This document shows positions 44,312 through 55,108 of a stretch of 64,000 nucleotides of DNA, one piece after another. The notes under the pieces were generated by a model. It had not been told where the DNA came from and searched no databases. It saw only the letters and a list, made by a program, of their open reading frames with translations. Origin of the DNA: Metellina segmentata (taxonomy: Eukaryota; Arthropoda; Arachnida; Araneae; Tetragnathidae). The stretch is from the NCBI GenBank assembly GCA_947359465.1, contig OX375881.1:76159914-76223913 (forward strand), written 5' to 3'. Each line of letters starts with the position of its first letter. Position 1 is the stretch's first letter. The position numbers and the translations under genes were made by a program.

Positions 44312-45240
44312 TACTGCCGCTGCAGGATTGAAAACTCGCTTTTTTTTCTCTCCATTCTCAGACAGTTTCCTGAGAAAGTATGCATCAGAAAATTACTAAA
44401 TTAACATGGTTTTTCAAAACTGTAAAGGGAACAAGATGAAGAATTTGTTTTTTCAGATATGGCTATATCTTTAGGGTGCATTAAGTTTTAAAGTCAAAAA
44501 ATTTCTTTTGCGAGGGAGCAAAACACATACGAATTTTCAGTCTTCAACCATGAGTTTTTTTTAGTCTTATTTATAAGTTAGAAATTTCAATTTGGTTTCT
44601 GGTAATATTTTTTTTTGAAATTCGAAAGAAAAAAAAATCGAAATTTTTGTTACTTTTTGTTAAAATTGTCATATCTAAACCTTAGTACAGTTGGATTTTA
44701 AATTTGAAAACATCCTTGAAACCTTACAATATACTCTTTCTTATGCTACAATTATTTTGAAATTGGTTAAGAAATAAATTCGATGCGTAGTTATAGAATT
44801 TGAAAATACCAAGTGAAAGCTTAGAATGTAGTCTTTCCTATGATATACCTATTTTTAAAATTAGTTTATAATTAAATGTGATGCTAAGACAAGTATAGTT
44901 AAAAAATTTCACTACATGGTATAAGTTCTTCGTTGCGGAGAATAAAATTTATCGCCGTCGCCATAGCAACGATTATTTCTTTATTTTCCATTGAAACTCG
45001 TTCTGACGTCAAGGCACCGATAGTCCAATTAGGAATATTGCATTATTATTTGCTGGATACTGCCGCCGTCGCAGGATTGAAAACTCACTTTTTTTGCTCG
45101 ATTCTCAGTCATTTTCCCAAGAAAGTACGCATCAGAAAATTACGAAATTAATATGGTTTGTTCAAAATTGTACATGGAACAAGATGGAGAAGGTCTTTTC
45201 CGATGCGGTTTTAAGTTTAGGGTTTATTAAGTGTTAAGTT
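44312..45240 (+). repeat. two direct copies of a dispersed 185-bp repeat
   Basis: Copies at about 44312-44495 and 45058-45240 share TACTGCCGC, GCAGGATTGAAAACTC, CGCATCAGAAAATTAC, GGAACAAGATG and a TTAAGT end. A third copy in reverse lies at 57371-57555. No coding is seen; it may belong to the 5' or internal part of a larger element. Confidence 0.8.
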
Positions 45241-45344
45241 AAAAAAAAAAGCGAAATTTCTACCCCGAATGAGCAAAATATATTTTCAGTCTTCAGCCGT
45301 GAGTAAAATTCGTGAATCCGTCGGAATAAATGAGAATTACTTTT

Positions 45345-46117
45345 GATTTTGTATCGTTTCTACAATTTTACTGTTACTTTTTTTTTGTTAGCTTTAAGAT
45401 TTTTTTAATTAATTTTTATCATTTATGCAAGTTTTTGTTTGGTACTGTTTCATTTGGTATAGTTAATTTTTATCATTGATTTTTTGTTAGTTACTGTTTA
45501 ATTTGGTATAGTTAATTTATATCATTTTGGTTCTAATTTACGTTTGTCGGAATCTATGAGGTTTACTATGATCTTGTATTGTTTCTGCAATTCTATTGCT
45601 TTTTTCGTCAGCTTTAAGACTTTTTGAATTCATTTTTATTATTTATGCAATGTTTGGTTTGTAGTTACTGTTACATTTGGTATTGTTAATTTTTATCATT
45701 GATATTTTTTGTTTAGTACTGTTTAATTTGGTATAGGTTTAATTTATATCATTTTGGTTTAGATTTACGTTTGTTGGAATCAGTGAGGCTTACTGTTGAA
45801 GAACGTGAACAGACTCAATGGTTGTGACTTTTGCTTACTAGTGACTTTAATTTAACATGTTTTTAATGAAAATGTTTGTGGCAACAGTTATGTTGTTCTG
45901 ATTTTTATAATGAAAAACATTCATATAGTTCGTTTGTATACTGTTCTTATCGCTGTTAAGTAAAAAGGTTTTCGTTTAGTTCCATTGTCATTTATTAAAG
46001 GAAAATATTTAGATCGAACTTAGACACTTACTTTTGATCTTGTATCGTTTCTGCAATTTTATTGTTTCTTGTATTTTTGTTAGCTTTAATATTTGTGAAT
46101 TAATTTTTATCATTTAT
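45345..46117. repeat. degenerate tandem array, unit about 225 bp
   Basis: The phrase TTGATCTTGTATCGTTTCTG plus a following TTAGCTTTAA and TTTTTATCATTTAT block occurs at about 45347, 45570 and 46033, with looser internal repeats TTTGGTATAGTTAATTT. The last unit runs directly into the Helitron helicase fragment. Confidence 0.75.
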
Positions 46118-46262
46118 ATCAACAAGTCGCAAGGTCAGATTTTTGAACGTGTTGTTATTTATATTGAACGTCCCATATTTGCACATGGTCAACTATATGT
46201 TGCTCTGTCGAGATGTGTGTCTTCTGAAAACATTAATGATGATGTCGTGTCTACGACGAGTC
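46118..46262 (+). pseudogene. Helitron helicase C-terminal fragment
   Basis: Decodes to INKSQGQIFERVVIY, then FAHGQLYVALSRCVSSENI, the last conserved motifs of the PIF1-type helicase in Helitron Rep/helicase proteins. Upstream parts are absent; the homology starts abruptly after the tandem array. Downstream it is cut by the non-LTR element, and the final residues (NIVYKKIF then stop) reappear at about 50061-50089. The helicase would unwind donor DNA during rolling-circle transposition; this copy is not functional. Confidence 0.85.
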
Positions 46263-49200
46263 TTGTTCAAATGGTGCCATGAGCAGCTCTAGCAATCTCC
46301 ACTATATTGTTCTCGTACAGGTTCGGTTCCGAGAAAAGGACTCCGACTTTAAATAGATCCGCAATTATTGCTGGACAATCGAAAATGCGAGCTGGTGTTA
46401 ACTCCATATCTGGGCAGTTATTACACTTTCTGTAAGATCTATTACCCTCGCTGTCAATCTTCATTTCTCTGTAATGACCTGTTCTTAACCTGGCTATGGT
46501 TTTGGTAATTAGTCTATCCTCATTGATATTACAAAGCTGATGCTTAATTGGGATCGAAGGTTCTCTCAATTTGAAGTTAGCTAGGGCATTTGCTTCCAGT
46601 AGGGTGACATTCACATTGTCCTCATTGTTTAGATTTCTAGCCTCTTTTGCTAGTTGGTCTGCAGTCTCGTTGCCTGATATATTAACCTGTGCGGGAAACC
46701 ACTGGAGTGTGCAGATCTTTCCCAAATGTTGAATTTCTCTTAGGTGGGAGCATATTCTGCTGATGATCGAGGAGTCTCTTTTTAGTATTGCTTGTAGGGC
46801 AGCTCTTGAGTCACAGAAAATAACTACACCCTCAGCCTGCTCAGAAGCAGGAAGGGTTTTATACAGGTCAAGTGCCTCTACAATAGCTAGAAGTTCGCAA
46901 GTAAAGTTGGACGCAATAGCTCCTGCACCAATCTTTCGTTGATGAACTGTATCACTTGGAGCAGTCAGGAAAACCCCGGAACCTCCATTAGTGATAGTTT
47001 CATCAGAAGAGCCGTCAGTGTAAGCGCGGACAAAAGTTTTCCTTGGATACTGCTCAACAGTTCTGAGTCCTTTTGCTTTAATGACATCGATTTATTGCAT
47101 GGCTCCAGAAGGTTTAATATAATTTTGGTATTCGTGGGAAGTTCGGAGAGGACAATAGGCTCTTGAAGGATAAGAAATTTGTAATGTTCAAGGTCAAGAG
47201 TTTCCCTAATTTCTTTGTCAAATTGAAAAGGAGATGACCTTTTCAGTCGTATGTGGCTGTTACAATTTTGAAAGGTTCTACTAGAAATATGTTCAGGTAC
47301 ACGACTTCTTGCCTTGTTTGGGAATTTTATCACATTAAAACGTCTTCTTTTCTCAAGGCTCTCAATGCCACATTGCTTGATTATTTTTAAGTTGTTAGTA
47401 GAAGAAACTGCACTAACAACGATTTTTGCAGCTCTAGCTTGGACGCTTTCCAAACTTTCCAGGACGGTTTTGTAAGCATGGGCCCAAATAGGCGAAGTTT
47501 ATTCCATGATCGGCCTGGTTAGGGAGGTGTACGTTGTTCTTAGTGTCATGGGAGAAGTTCCCCAGTTTGTGCCGTAGAGACTTTTAATGATCTTTAATTT
47601 CTTCAAAGCTCTATCAGCACAAGTTTTGACATGCTCTGTAAATCTTAATTCAGCATCCAGGGTAATTCCTAAGTATTTTGGGTTTGATGTTTTAATTATA
47701 CGTTTTCCCTCAATATATAATTCTGGTTCCATCAGATTTCTATGTTTCCTGTCTGTTGAAAAACACACAAACAGCAGTCTTTTCAGCATTGATTTTTAGT
47801 TTTAAGTTCTGCGTCCACCTTACGATTCTATCCAGAGAATTCTGAAGCACAGTTTCAGTTTTATGAAAATCCCTGCTGGAGTGCCAGATTGCGATGCCAT
47901 CAGCATAGCAGGCAACATTGGCATCTTTGTCAAGGTTAGGATGTATGTCATTTACGTATAGTAAGAAAAGGAGAGGGCTTAGTACAGAGCCCTGGGGAAC
48001 TCCGGCATAGATCTTCCTGCTCTTGGACAAACATCCATTGTAACGTACTCTGATTTTTCTGTCCCTCAGGAAATCGTTTATCCAAATAAGCGCTTTTCAT
48101 CCAATACATACTGATGTGCAAGTATTATGAGTTTCTGTCTCCAAACACTAGCAAAGGCTGACATATCGAGAAAAATAGCAATGGTCTTTTTTGGTAGCCT
48201 TTCTTGAAAGCCATCTATTACAGATTGGCAGAAATAGAAAAGTTGGTCTTCGGTGGAGTGTTGTCTTCTGTAGGCTATCTGATAAAAGTTTATCATTCTG
48301 TTGACTAGCAAAATTTGCATAATTCTAGAGTGTATAATTCGTTCCATCCCCTTGCAGAGAATGCTGGTGAGGGCAATCGGTCTGTAGTTCTTACACTCAG
48401 TAGCTGATTTATTTGGTTTAAGGATAGGCACGAGGATAGAGGTTTTCCATGCCTTTGGTAGCTTCCCTGAATTCCAAGATTTATTGAGGATTGTCAACAA
48501 GCATTTTCTTGCACTTTCGCCAAAATGTTTTACCATTTCACCAAAAATGAGATCATTCCCTGGGGATTTATTTCCTATAATGGTTTTTGTTGCGAAATTT
48601 AGTTCTTCTATTGTGATGTCCTTTAGAAATATGTCATTATGAATTTTCCCTCTTGCCTCTATGAGCAATTTTTTGGTGGACCTTTTTGTTTTCTTATCTT
48701 CTTTCCGATACTGAATTTTACTGGCATTAGAGTAATACTCTGCTAGTTCATTAGCAGCCTTATCATTGGTATCTACCATTGTTCCTCCTGCTGCAAGGAT
48801 GTTTGAGGAAAGAGCAGCGACAGGAGTAAAGGAATTGTTCAGTGATTTAGCTATTTTCCAGAATTTGGCATTTTTATGTGGATCGATAGTTTTACAAAAC
48901 TTCTCCCATTTTTGTTGTTTATTGGTAGCTATCCCTTCTTCCACCCTCCTGGCTGCCTCTGATAGCAATCTTCTATTTTCCTGCGTATTATTTGTTTTAA
49001 GTTGTTCATTTAGAAGATCTCTCTTTTCGATTAAGGAATCAATATTTTGATCCTTCCAGTAAGGAACCCAATTTCGCTTTCTTTTGCCTCTCGGAATAAA
49101 TTTCCCAACGGCAATGTTTATGATGTGTGCGAAACTCTTTAATTGTTCCTCAGGAGTGTTATGAGAGACGTCTATACTCTCACAGTGGCTGTCAAGATAA

Positions 49201-50010
49201 TTTGTGAAGCCTGCCCAGTCAGCTTTTCGAAAGTTCCAAGATCTTTTCTGTTGGATAGGTATTTCGACACTAAAATTGAAATTCGTGATGATTGGTCGGT
49301 GATCGCTCATTGCATTATCGATGGTCTTCCATGTGCAACAATTGCTTATGTGATAACTCACCGCAGTGAGATCCAGGGATGACTGCGTACCTGCAGTTCT
49401 TGAAAGATATGTGTATTCCCCATTGTTTAGAGTGACCACATTCAGATCAATTAAGAGATTCTCTACCTATCTACCTTTTTCATCCAAAGAGTGCGAGCCC
49501 CAAATGGAACTTTTGGCGTTAAAATCACCCAGCAAGACAAGGAAGTCAGTATTGGTGTGGGGAATATTGCAAAGGGTTTCTGTATCAATTCTTGAGCTAT
49601 CTGGGTGGTATACGTTAATCAGAATGAAAGAGTGTCCTGGGAGAAGGACTTCAATGGCTTGGATCTCCGTGTTTTCTGCCTGGTCAATAACAATCTCCCT
49701 GTACATGACAATGTCGTTCTTAATAAGAAAACCAAGTCCTCCTCCCATTCTATCGGTCCTATCTTTTCGTAGGATGGTATAATGAGTTTAAGATGAATTA
49801 ATGTTGAGTTTAAGATTTTTATTTAGCTTTGTCTCCTGAAGACAAGCAATATGAATGTCATTTTCACAAGGAGATCCCGAAGTTCATTCTTTTCCCTCTG
49901 TGTTCCATTGATGTTCAATTGAAGAATACTGAGTGTCCTCGTAGTGCTTTTCACATCACGCTCCCGGTCACAATCAGAGCTCGACGCGTCGGCTGCCCCG
50001 TACGCGGTAA
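46263..50010 (-). mobile_element. I/Jockey-like non-LTR retrotransposon with RNase H, 5' truncated
   Basis: On the minus strand the order is apurinic-type endonuclease, reverse transcriptase, then RNase H, as in the I group. No gag-like first frame is present upstream of the endonuclease, so the element is 5' truncated. Its 3' edge lies close to 46262, where the sequence changes to Helitron helicase, with a short ATC-like run (CATCATCATT in reverse) that may be its tail. It is inserted in the last codons of the Helitron helicase. Confidence 0.85.
46267..49945 (-). pseudogene. endonuclease-reverse transcriptase-RNase H polyprotein, broken
   Basis: The endonuclease starts near 49943 (LSILQLNINGTQREKNELRD) and continues with LLGDFNAKSSIWGS about 49500-49545 and the SDHRPI block near 49310. 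The reverse transcriptase carries KSPGNDLIFGEMVK and NYRPIALTS about 48360-48580, a GVPQGSVLSPLLFLLYVNDI block about 47945-48006, and the active-site loop CYADGIAIW near 47880-47910, where the second catalytic D of YADD is G. RNase H follows with IGAGAIASNFTCELLAI-type sequence about 46880-46935, FCDSRAALQAIL near 46800, and a CNNCPD segment before the end HGTI at 46267. Several frameshifts (near 49450, 48070, 47750, 46960) separate the parts. The YADG change alone would abolish polymerisation. Confidence 0.88.
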
Positions 50011-50048
50011 CATTATGCGCAGACTTTATATAAAGTCTGCGCATAATG
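50011..50048. repeat. perfect 38-bp palindrome
   Basis: Half-site CATTATGCGCAGACTTTAT is followed directly by its exact reverse complement, with no spacer. It lies at the junction between the non-LTR element's 5' end and the resumed Helitron sequence. Confidence 0.97.
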
Positions 50049-50753
50049 AAATAAAGATACAAAATATTGTATATAAGAAAATATTCTAGTGAATTTATGT
50101 GTTTCACAAGCAAGAACTTCAATATCAATTCTCGTTTCCACACCGTCATCCAAACGTCAGTTCCTGTTAATTTATTTTTTCTCATACATGGAAGGAATGA
50201 GGCGACATGCCCGTGTTATGTCGGGTGATGGCGGGACAGAATTTATTTTCAAGATAAGTTCCTGTTTCCTCAACGTCATCCAAGCGTCAGTTCCTATTAA
50301 TTTGTCTTTTTTTTCTTTTTCAGGGAAGGAATGATGCAACATGCCTGTGTCATATCTGGTGGTGTTGGGATTGATTCCTTCTCAAGATCTGTTCCTGTTT
50401 TCTCAACGTCATCCAAGCGTCGGTTCCTGTCACTTTTATCAGATCCTGTTTATTTCTTTTTATCTCTTTCAAGGAAGGGATGAGGCGACATGCCGTGTCA
50501 TGTCGGGTTGTGGTTGGACTGATTCGTTAAATAATTACTTTTTTCTTTTAGGGAAATAATGAGGTGACAAGCCTGCGTCATGCAAGCAAGTCTTTATTTC
50601 GTGTGTTGGTTTGCGAAGCTAAAACACATCCACACCTGACACTCTCCAAGACGCTGCGAAAGGAGTGTTGGTTTGAGAAGCAAACCAAATGGGATTGCGT
50701 AGCATTCACCGGATATTGGCGAGCTTAAGCGAGCATGGAGCGGAGCACCCTAG
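50049..50753 (+). mobile_element. Helitron 3' portion, after the non-LTR insertion
   Basis: Begins with the last helicase residues (NIVYKKIF, stop at 50087-50089), continues through a tandem array, and ends GGCGAGCTTAAGCGAGCATG then GAGCGGAGCACCCTAG at 50753. That terminal pattern parallels the Helitron end at 62097 (GGCGAGCGTTAGCGAGC, hairpin, CTAG). The base after CTAG is C rather than the expected T. The 5' end of this Helitron is not identified. Confidence 0.65.
50095..50585. repeat. tandem array, unit about 130-150 bp, about three and a half copies
   Basis: CGTCATCCAA(A/G)CGTC(A/G)GTTCC recurs at about 50144, 50274 and 50407, each followed by GGAA(G)GAATGAGGCGACATG-like text and a GTGTYATGTCGGGT block. 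The last unit is partial (about 50557). It lies in the Helitron's 3' non-coding part. Confidence 0.85.
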
Positions 50754-50891
50754 CATATAACAATTCTTGGTTGTATATTATGTCAAATACAATAAATATC
50801 AGAGGAAAATCAATCTTGTTGATTGCTTTGTTTCGAAACGTTGGAAATTTCAATATCAAATTGAGATGTGATATTTTAAATTTCTAGACGG
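50754..50891. other. short spacer
   Basis: Separates the Helitron end from the solo LTR; nothing recognised. Confidence 0.4.
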
Positions 50892-51245
50892 TGTAGCGTC
50901 ACTGTAGGGGTCCCTCTGACCACAGTTTTCATGGTGGTCCATGAATTTATGACCGGATGGGGGTATCCCCTTCTCTTTGGGCGACAGCGGCTTCGGAAGA
51001 ACGTGTGGAGTCTTCTCTCGAGAAAAGGAGAATCGTGGAAAACCGAAACGTGAGCGGACGTAGGACGACTCTGCTCCGGTTGAAGCCGCGGGACCGAAAC
51101 CCTAATTTGTACAATATCTATTAGCCTCGAAATAGTTTTAACTTATATGTATACTTCTATAATTAATTAAATGTGCTGTAATTTTAAATGTCGTTTTAAT
51201 TATCTTCAAGCCATTCGCAACGCAAACTATACCCACGACGTTACA
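50892..51245. mobile_element. solo LTR, probably Ty3/gypsy type
   Basis: The segment starts TGTAGCGTC and ends GACGTTACA, a TG...CA pair with inverted termini. The bases outside repeat ACGG on both sides (50888-50891, 51246-51249), a 4-bp target duplication. At 354 bp it is LTR-sized and GC-richer than its surroundings. No internal retroelement sequence adjoins. A solo LTR arises by recombination between the two LTRs of a provirus-like copy. The Ty3 label is inference from the duplication length. Confidence 0.55.
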
Positions 51246-51249
51246 ACGG

Positions 51250-52058
51250 GCACTTCTGATTTTTTATATGGTGACAATTTGCGAGACAAGGAAAATCGTA
51301 TCTTTTCCCTCTAGATTGTGAAAATGAAAGACGGTGGGTCGTCAGGAAAATAGTGGGAAAGCAACGCTTAGCTTTAACTTATATTTTTATGGCAAAGCAT
51401 TGATCCCTAGACACAAGGAATGAAAATTACAGGTTTGAGGAGTTAATTTTGTTTCAATAAAAATTTATTTTCATCGTTGTTGTGAAGAAATTTTTCTTTC
51501 CATCCATTCCGAAGAATGGCGCTGCAGTAACATCGATGCCATTCAAGACAGCGGGCTGTAAAACACTTGAATTCCGATTGGATGTTGAACCTCAATTTAC
51601 GAAATGGAAACGTCAATACTGTTACTAAAAATATGAGCTCCAGTTCGTGCAGGAATTCTATGGAAGGTGTGGGCCTGATTTCTAGATATATTTAATCAGT
51701 TGAATTTACTAGATTTTTTTTTATCTAATTGTTCAATTGACAAAAGCTGTTAGTTGGATTTGTATCTACGATCATTTCTTACTTTGCAAGTGGTAATTAT
51801 ATTGCCCTTGGAAGACAATTAATAATAAAATTCTTTAGTCAACATAAAATAGTATTTAAAAACCTTACGCGCGAGCCTTTACTAAACTTAAATCCTCAAA
51901 AAAAACTAAACAGTTTGCCGTTATTTTGGCAAGGTATGGCGTCTAATCTTGGTCATAAATCATAAATCAAATCGGAATTTGTTCTTTTGAATTTGCATTG
52001 CCAAAGTAGGAAAATTCAATTCGAAAAATAAGTAAACTGACCCTTTGTTCAGAATGTG
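51250..52058. other. spacer, no feature seen
   Basis: AT-rich sequence without paired ends or convincing frames. Confidence 0.4.
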
Positions 52059-52060
52059 TA

Positions 52061-52926
52061 GGGGAGACCGGGGCTTTTGTAGGCATAAGGGGTGTAAGTT
52101 GACCTTCACCTTCATTTTTTACTACAGTGATTTCGGAGCGGTGATATCTCCACTATTTAACTACACGTGTATGTTGCATCATCCACTCTAGTTTCAGTGT
52201 GACCGAAGCTTCCAGAGAGTAAAAATGAGGCGTTTTCAATTGTTGTGTTGGATAGAGTGAGCAATAACGACTGTATTCATGTACTGGAATGGCTTGAACA
52301 ACTTGGAAGAGGGAGTCAGCCATCTTGTCTCAAAAGTTCTGGTGGGGCAAGTTGGCATTTAAGTCGTGGGGCACGTTGGTATAGAAAAGATACTGGACAT
52401 CAATGGTGATGAATTCAATATTTCCACAATGGTGAAACCTTACGACCTTTGGAGTTTGTCAGAAGTCGCGGACACAATCTGGTACAATCGCAACGAAACT
52501 TTTCAAAAATTAAAGCCTCCAATCCAAGTGGACGACCGCCCTACTTTTTGGGTGGACAAGAAGCGGTATGATTTCTTTTTGTTTTGTTTCCTTAGTTTTC
52601 CTTATTTTGAATTAAAATATAAGTTTAAAGTGACTAACTCGCATTATTGCTTAGATCCCATCACAATGACATGCTATGCCAACTTATCCCAGGCATTATG
52701 CCAACCTACCCCACATCGGGGGGGGGGGTAAATTGGCTTAGTTTGAACACTTTCGTAAACAATATTTAACGAGTAAACTATCCTATTTTTAGTAACCTTT
52801 TCTTCAAAAATTTGTAGCCAAGGAGTTCCACTATCAGCAGCATTAGTTTTATTAGCTGAAAGTATTACTGAAAATTAATAGAAAAATCAAAAACTAAAAA
52901 CTCTCTCAAGTAGCCCCTGTCTCCAC
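52061..52926 (+). mobile_element. TA-flanked DNA transposon remnant (pogo-like ends)
   Basis: The ends are GGGGAGACCGGGGCT and, in reverse, GTGGAGACAGGGGCT (13 of 15 identical), each with TA outside (52059-52060, 52927-52928). GGGGCAAGTTGGCA-like phrases recur near the left side and, in reverse (TGCCAACCTACCCCA), near the right. A plus-strand frame at 52366-52575 (MGHVGIEKILDINGDEF...RPTFWVDKKRY) looks like the acidic C-terminal end of a transposase of the pogo type, but the core is gone. Confidence 0.6.
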
Positions 52927-52928
52927 TA

Positions 52929-53675
52929 CAGAAAACAAGTATCGCATCAGAAACATCATTACCGTCATGTATTTGAAGATTGACAAAAAATGTCTGGTAT
53001 GCAGGTTTCCAAATATGGCCCATGCGCTATTAATCCAACTAATCGTCACGATATATCGTTCTGTTTCTTTGTATTTGAAGCGCAATCAAGGGGTTACTGT
53101 GCAACAAAAATGGTGTGTGTCACAAATCCTTGTACATGTCGAACGCAGACGGATACAGAAATGAAAGTGATGTTTTTCAAGCGCGACGATTTTGTGATTT
53201 TCGAAAAGATTTGACTTCAATCCTTAAAAAGTGTGCACTTGGAGCACGTCATACTGACGAATTATATGTGTACCGGACGAACGTTCTACCTAATACATCA
53301 GCGCCCTCTACATTTGGACAACGATCTCATCTAAAGAAGAATGAAGTTTCTACTGTGGTAATGTTTGATAAATAAATTGTGGTTTCGGTTATAGCACTTC
53401 TATTTATTGAGTGGTACTAAAATTTCCCCCAAATTATGCCAGTCACCTCAAATTTTATTCACTATCCAACGATAGATCGTTATTGATTTCTTCCCCAGGT
53501 GTTATTTAGGATATACTGTCTTGATGCACTACTTTTCAAAAATATTTACTGCCAGTAAACAAATTTAAAAATAATTATAGAATGATTTTCTTACCGGTAA
53601 TATTAGTAATTCTACTGTTGAACACGTCTATTAAAATCGCCGTCCGCACTCGTGCAAATGATTTGGTTATGTATA
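52929..53675. other. spacer with chance frames
   Basis: Overlapping frames at 52967-53375 have no recognisable motifs. Helitron or transposon ends were not seen. Confidence 0.35.
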
Positions 53676-54280
53676 TGTTACCGCTAAAGCTCGAAAGCCG
53701 TTAATGTGCACATTACATAGCTCTTCTGCAGATTAACTGATTTGCTCCGTCAACATGCGGAATCAAGAGTTTTCCTCATTTAACCTAGGTAATATGCACA
53801 TTAACGACTTCCGTATTGTTAAAGTTCAAAAGTTTGTTTTTCTTGTTACATTTCCCTACACCTTCCCTCACTCCCTCCACTTTGAGTTTGGTTTCGCCTG
53901 TTTCTCTCATTTCCTTAATTGTAAAAATATTTTAAACCGTTTGATTCTTTCTGTTATAGTTTTTTTATTTGATTGATGATTGATTCTATCAACTAATTTG
54001 TTGATTGTTTGATTGAATTAACTTGATTCTTTAGATATCGAAAAATAAATAACATTGTTAATTTAAGCGTATAGAAACGTTGTTGGTTCCAGCAAAGATC
54101 TTATTTTCACTTTAACGAGCGCCCAGTAGGTAATGTGCAGATTATCTAGGTAATTTGCAAATTACCCAGGTAATTTGAGAAATTAAACAATTTTCTGTAC
54201 TTTAAAGGATCTCCCTAGTTAATCTGCACATTACCTAGATAATCTGCAGAATAACTGATAACTGTACTTTAGCGGTAACA
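53676..54280. mobile_element. 605-bp TIR element with TATA flanks
   Basis: TGTTACCGCTAAAG at the left is exactly inverted at the right (CTTTAGCGGTAACA), and TATA lies directly outside both (53672-53675, 54281-54284). Just inside both ends, variants of TAATCTGCACATTACCTAG and GTAATTTGCAAATTACC recur in both orientations. There is no coding capacity. The autonomous family is unknown to me. Confidence 0.75.
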
Positions 54281-54284
54281 TATA

Positions 54285-55108
54285 CAATGTAAACACTTGA
54301 GCAATCTGACTCCAGAGCTTCCGAATTTATCGGAGTCGTGCATTTCTTGGAGTCGCCTTTCTTAAAAGTTGGGCTGAAAACTTCCTTAATCGTGAAGATT
54401 AAATGCTGCGCTTTCAGAGGGACTTGACCCGAATCCAATAGGTTCAGACTAATCGAAAGCGGCCCACTCTTTATTGTCCTCTTGAATTTTATAACAAGTC
54501 TGTGAGAACACAATATTTTCTTCCCTGTGTACTGGAAATGCTTTTGGGACACCGTAATATCTCTGGTAAATCTAGCCCCAAACATGAAGGTTAAAAATAG
54601 TGCATCTATAAATTTTGTAACTAATTGCTTGCACATGTGCCACATTAGATGACATGGGAGTAAGAGACTGTTTCATGCTTTTTTTTAATCGGGCACTGGT
54701 CACCAGATGTGAAAAATGAGAATTTTACACACATAAAGTATGGATAGCTAAATGTTTTAGGCAAATTTACTCTACACCTTTGGGATCAGTTTCTTGGATT
54801 TTTAAAGAATTAAAAAATCTAAGGTCTCACAAAGATTGAAAACTATACTGCTCTAGAGGTCTATTACACCAAGAAACTGTTATGAAGTGAGTTCCAAAAT
54901 ACTTTTCTGTTCATACTCCAAGTATAAGGAATAAATAATAAAAACAATTTTTTGTAAAGGGGGCATGTGTTATCAAATAAATTGTACTAAGATCACACAT
55001 GTTTAGTTGGGTTAATACTCCCATCCCCTCAAATAATTTTATTAAGTTGATTCATCTAAATTAAACAATAGTTCTCTTAACCCCGAGGTCAGTTACGGCA
55101 ACTTTTCA
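54285..55108. other. spacer, no feature seen
   Basis: AT-rich; no paired ends. The minus-strand frame of 136 codons (54235-54645) overlaps the end of the preceding element and has no motif, so I do not call it. Confidence 0.35.

Noticed and set aside
47499..49782. Several plus-strand frames of 70-140 codons across the non-LTR element
   Set aside because: They are antisense shadows of the endonuclease and reverse transcriptase, whose motifs lie on the minus strand.
50095..50585. CRISPR-like array
   Set aside because: Units of 130-150 bp with no unique spacers, in eukaryotic transposon DNA; it is an ordinary tandem array.
51000..51120. Short GC-rich coding segment
   Set aside because: The frame is only about 40 codons and lies inside a segment with LTR-like ends and a 4-bp duplication.
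54235..54645. 136-codon minus-strand frame
   Set aside because: It starts in unremarkable sequence, runs into the terminal repeat of the 53676-54280 element and shows no recognisable domain.
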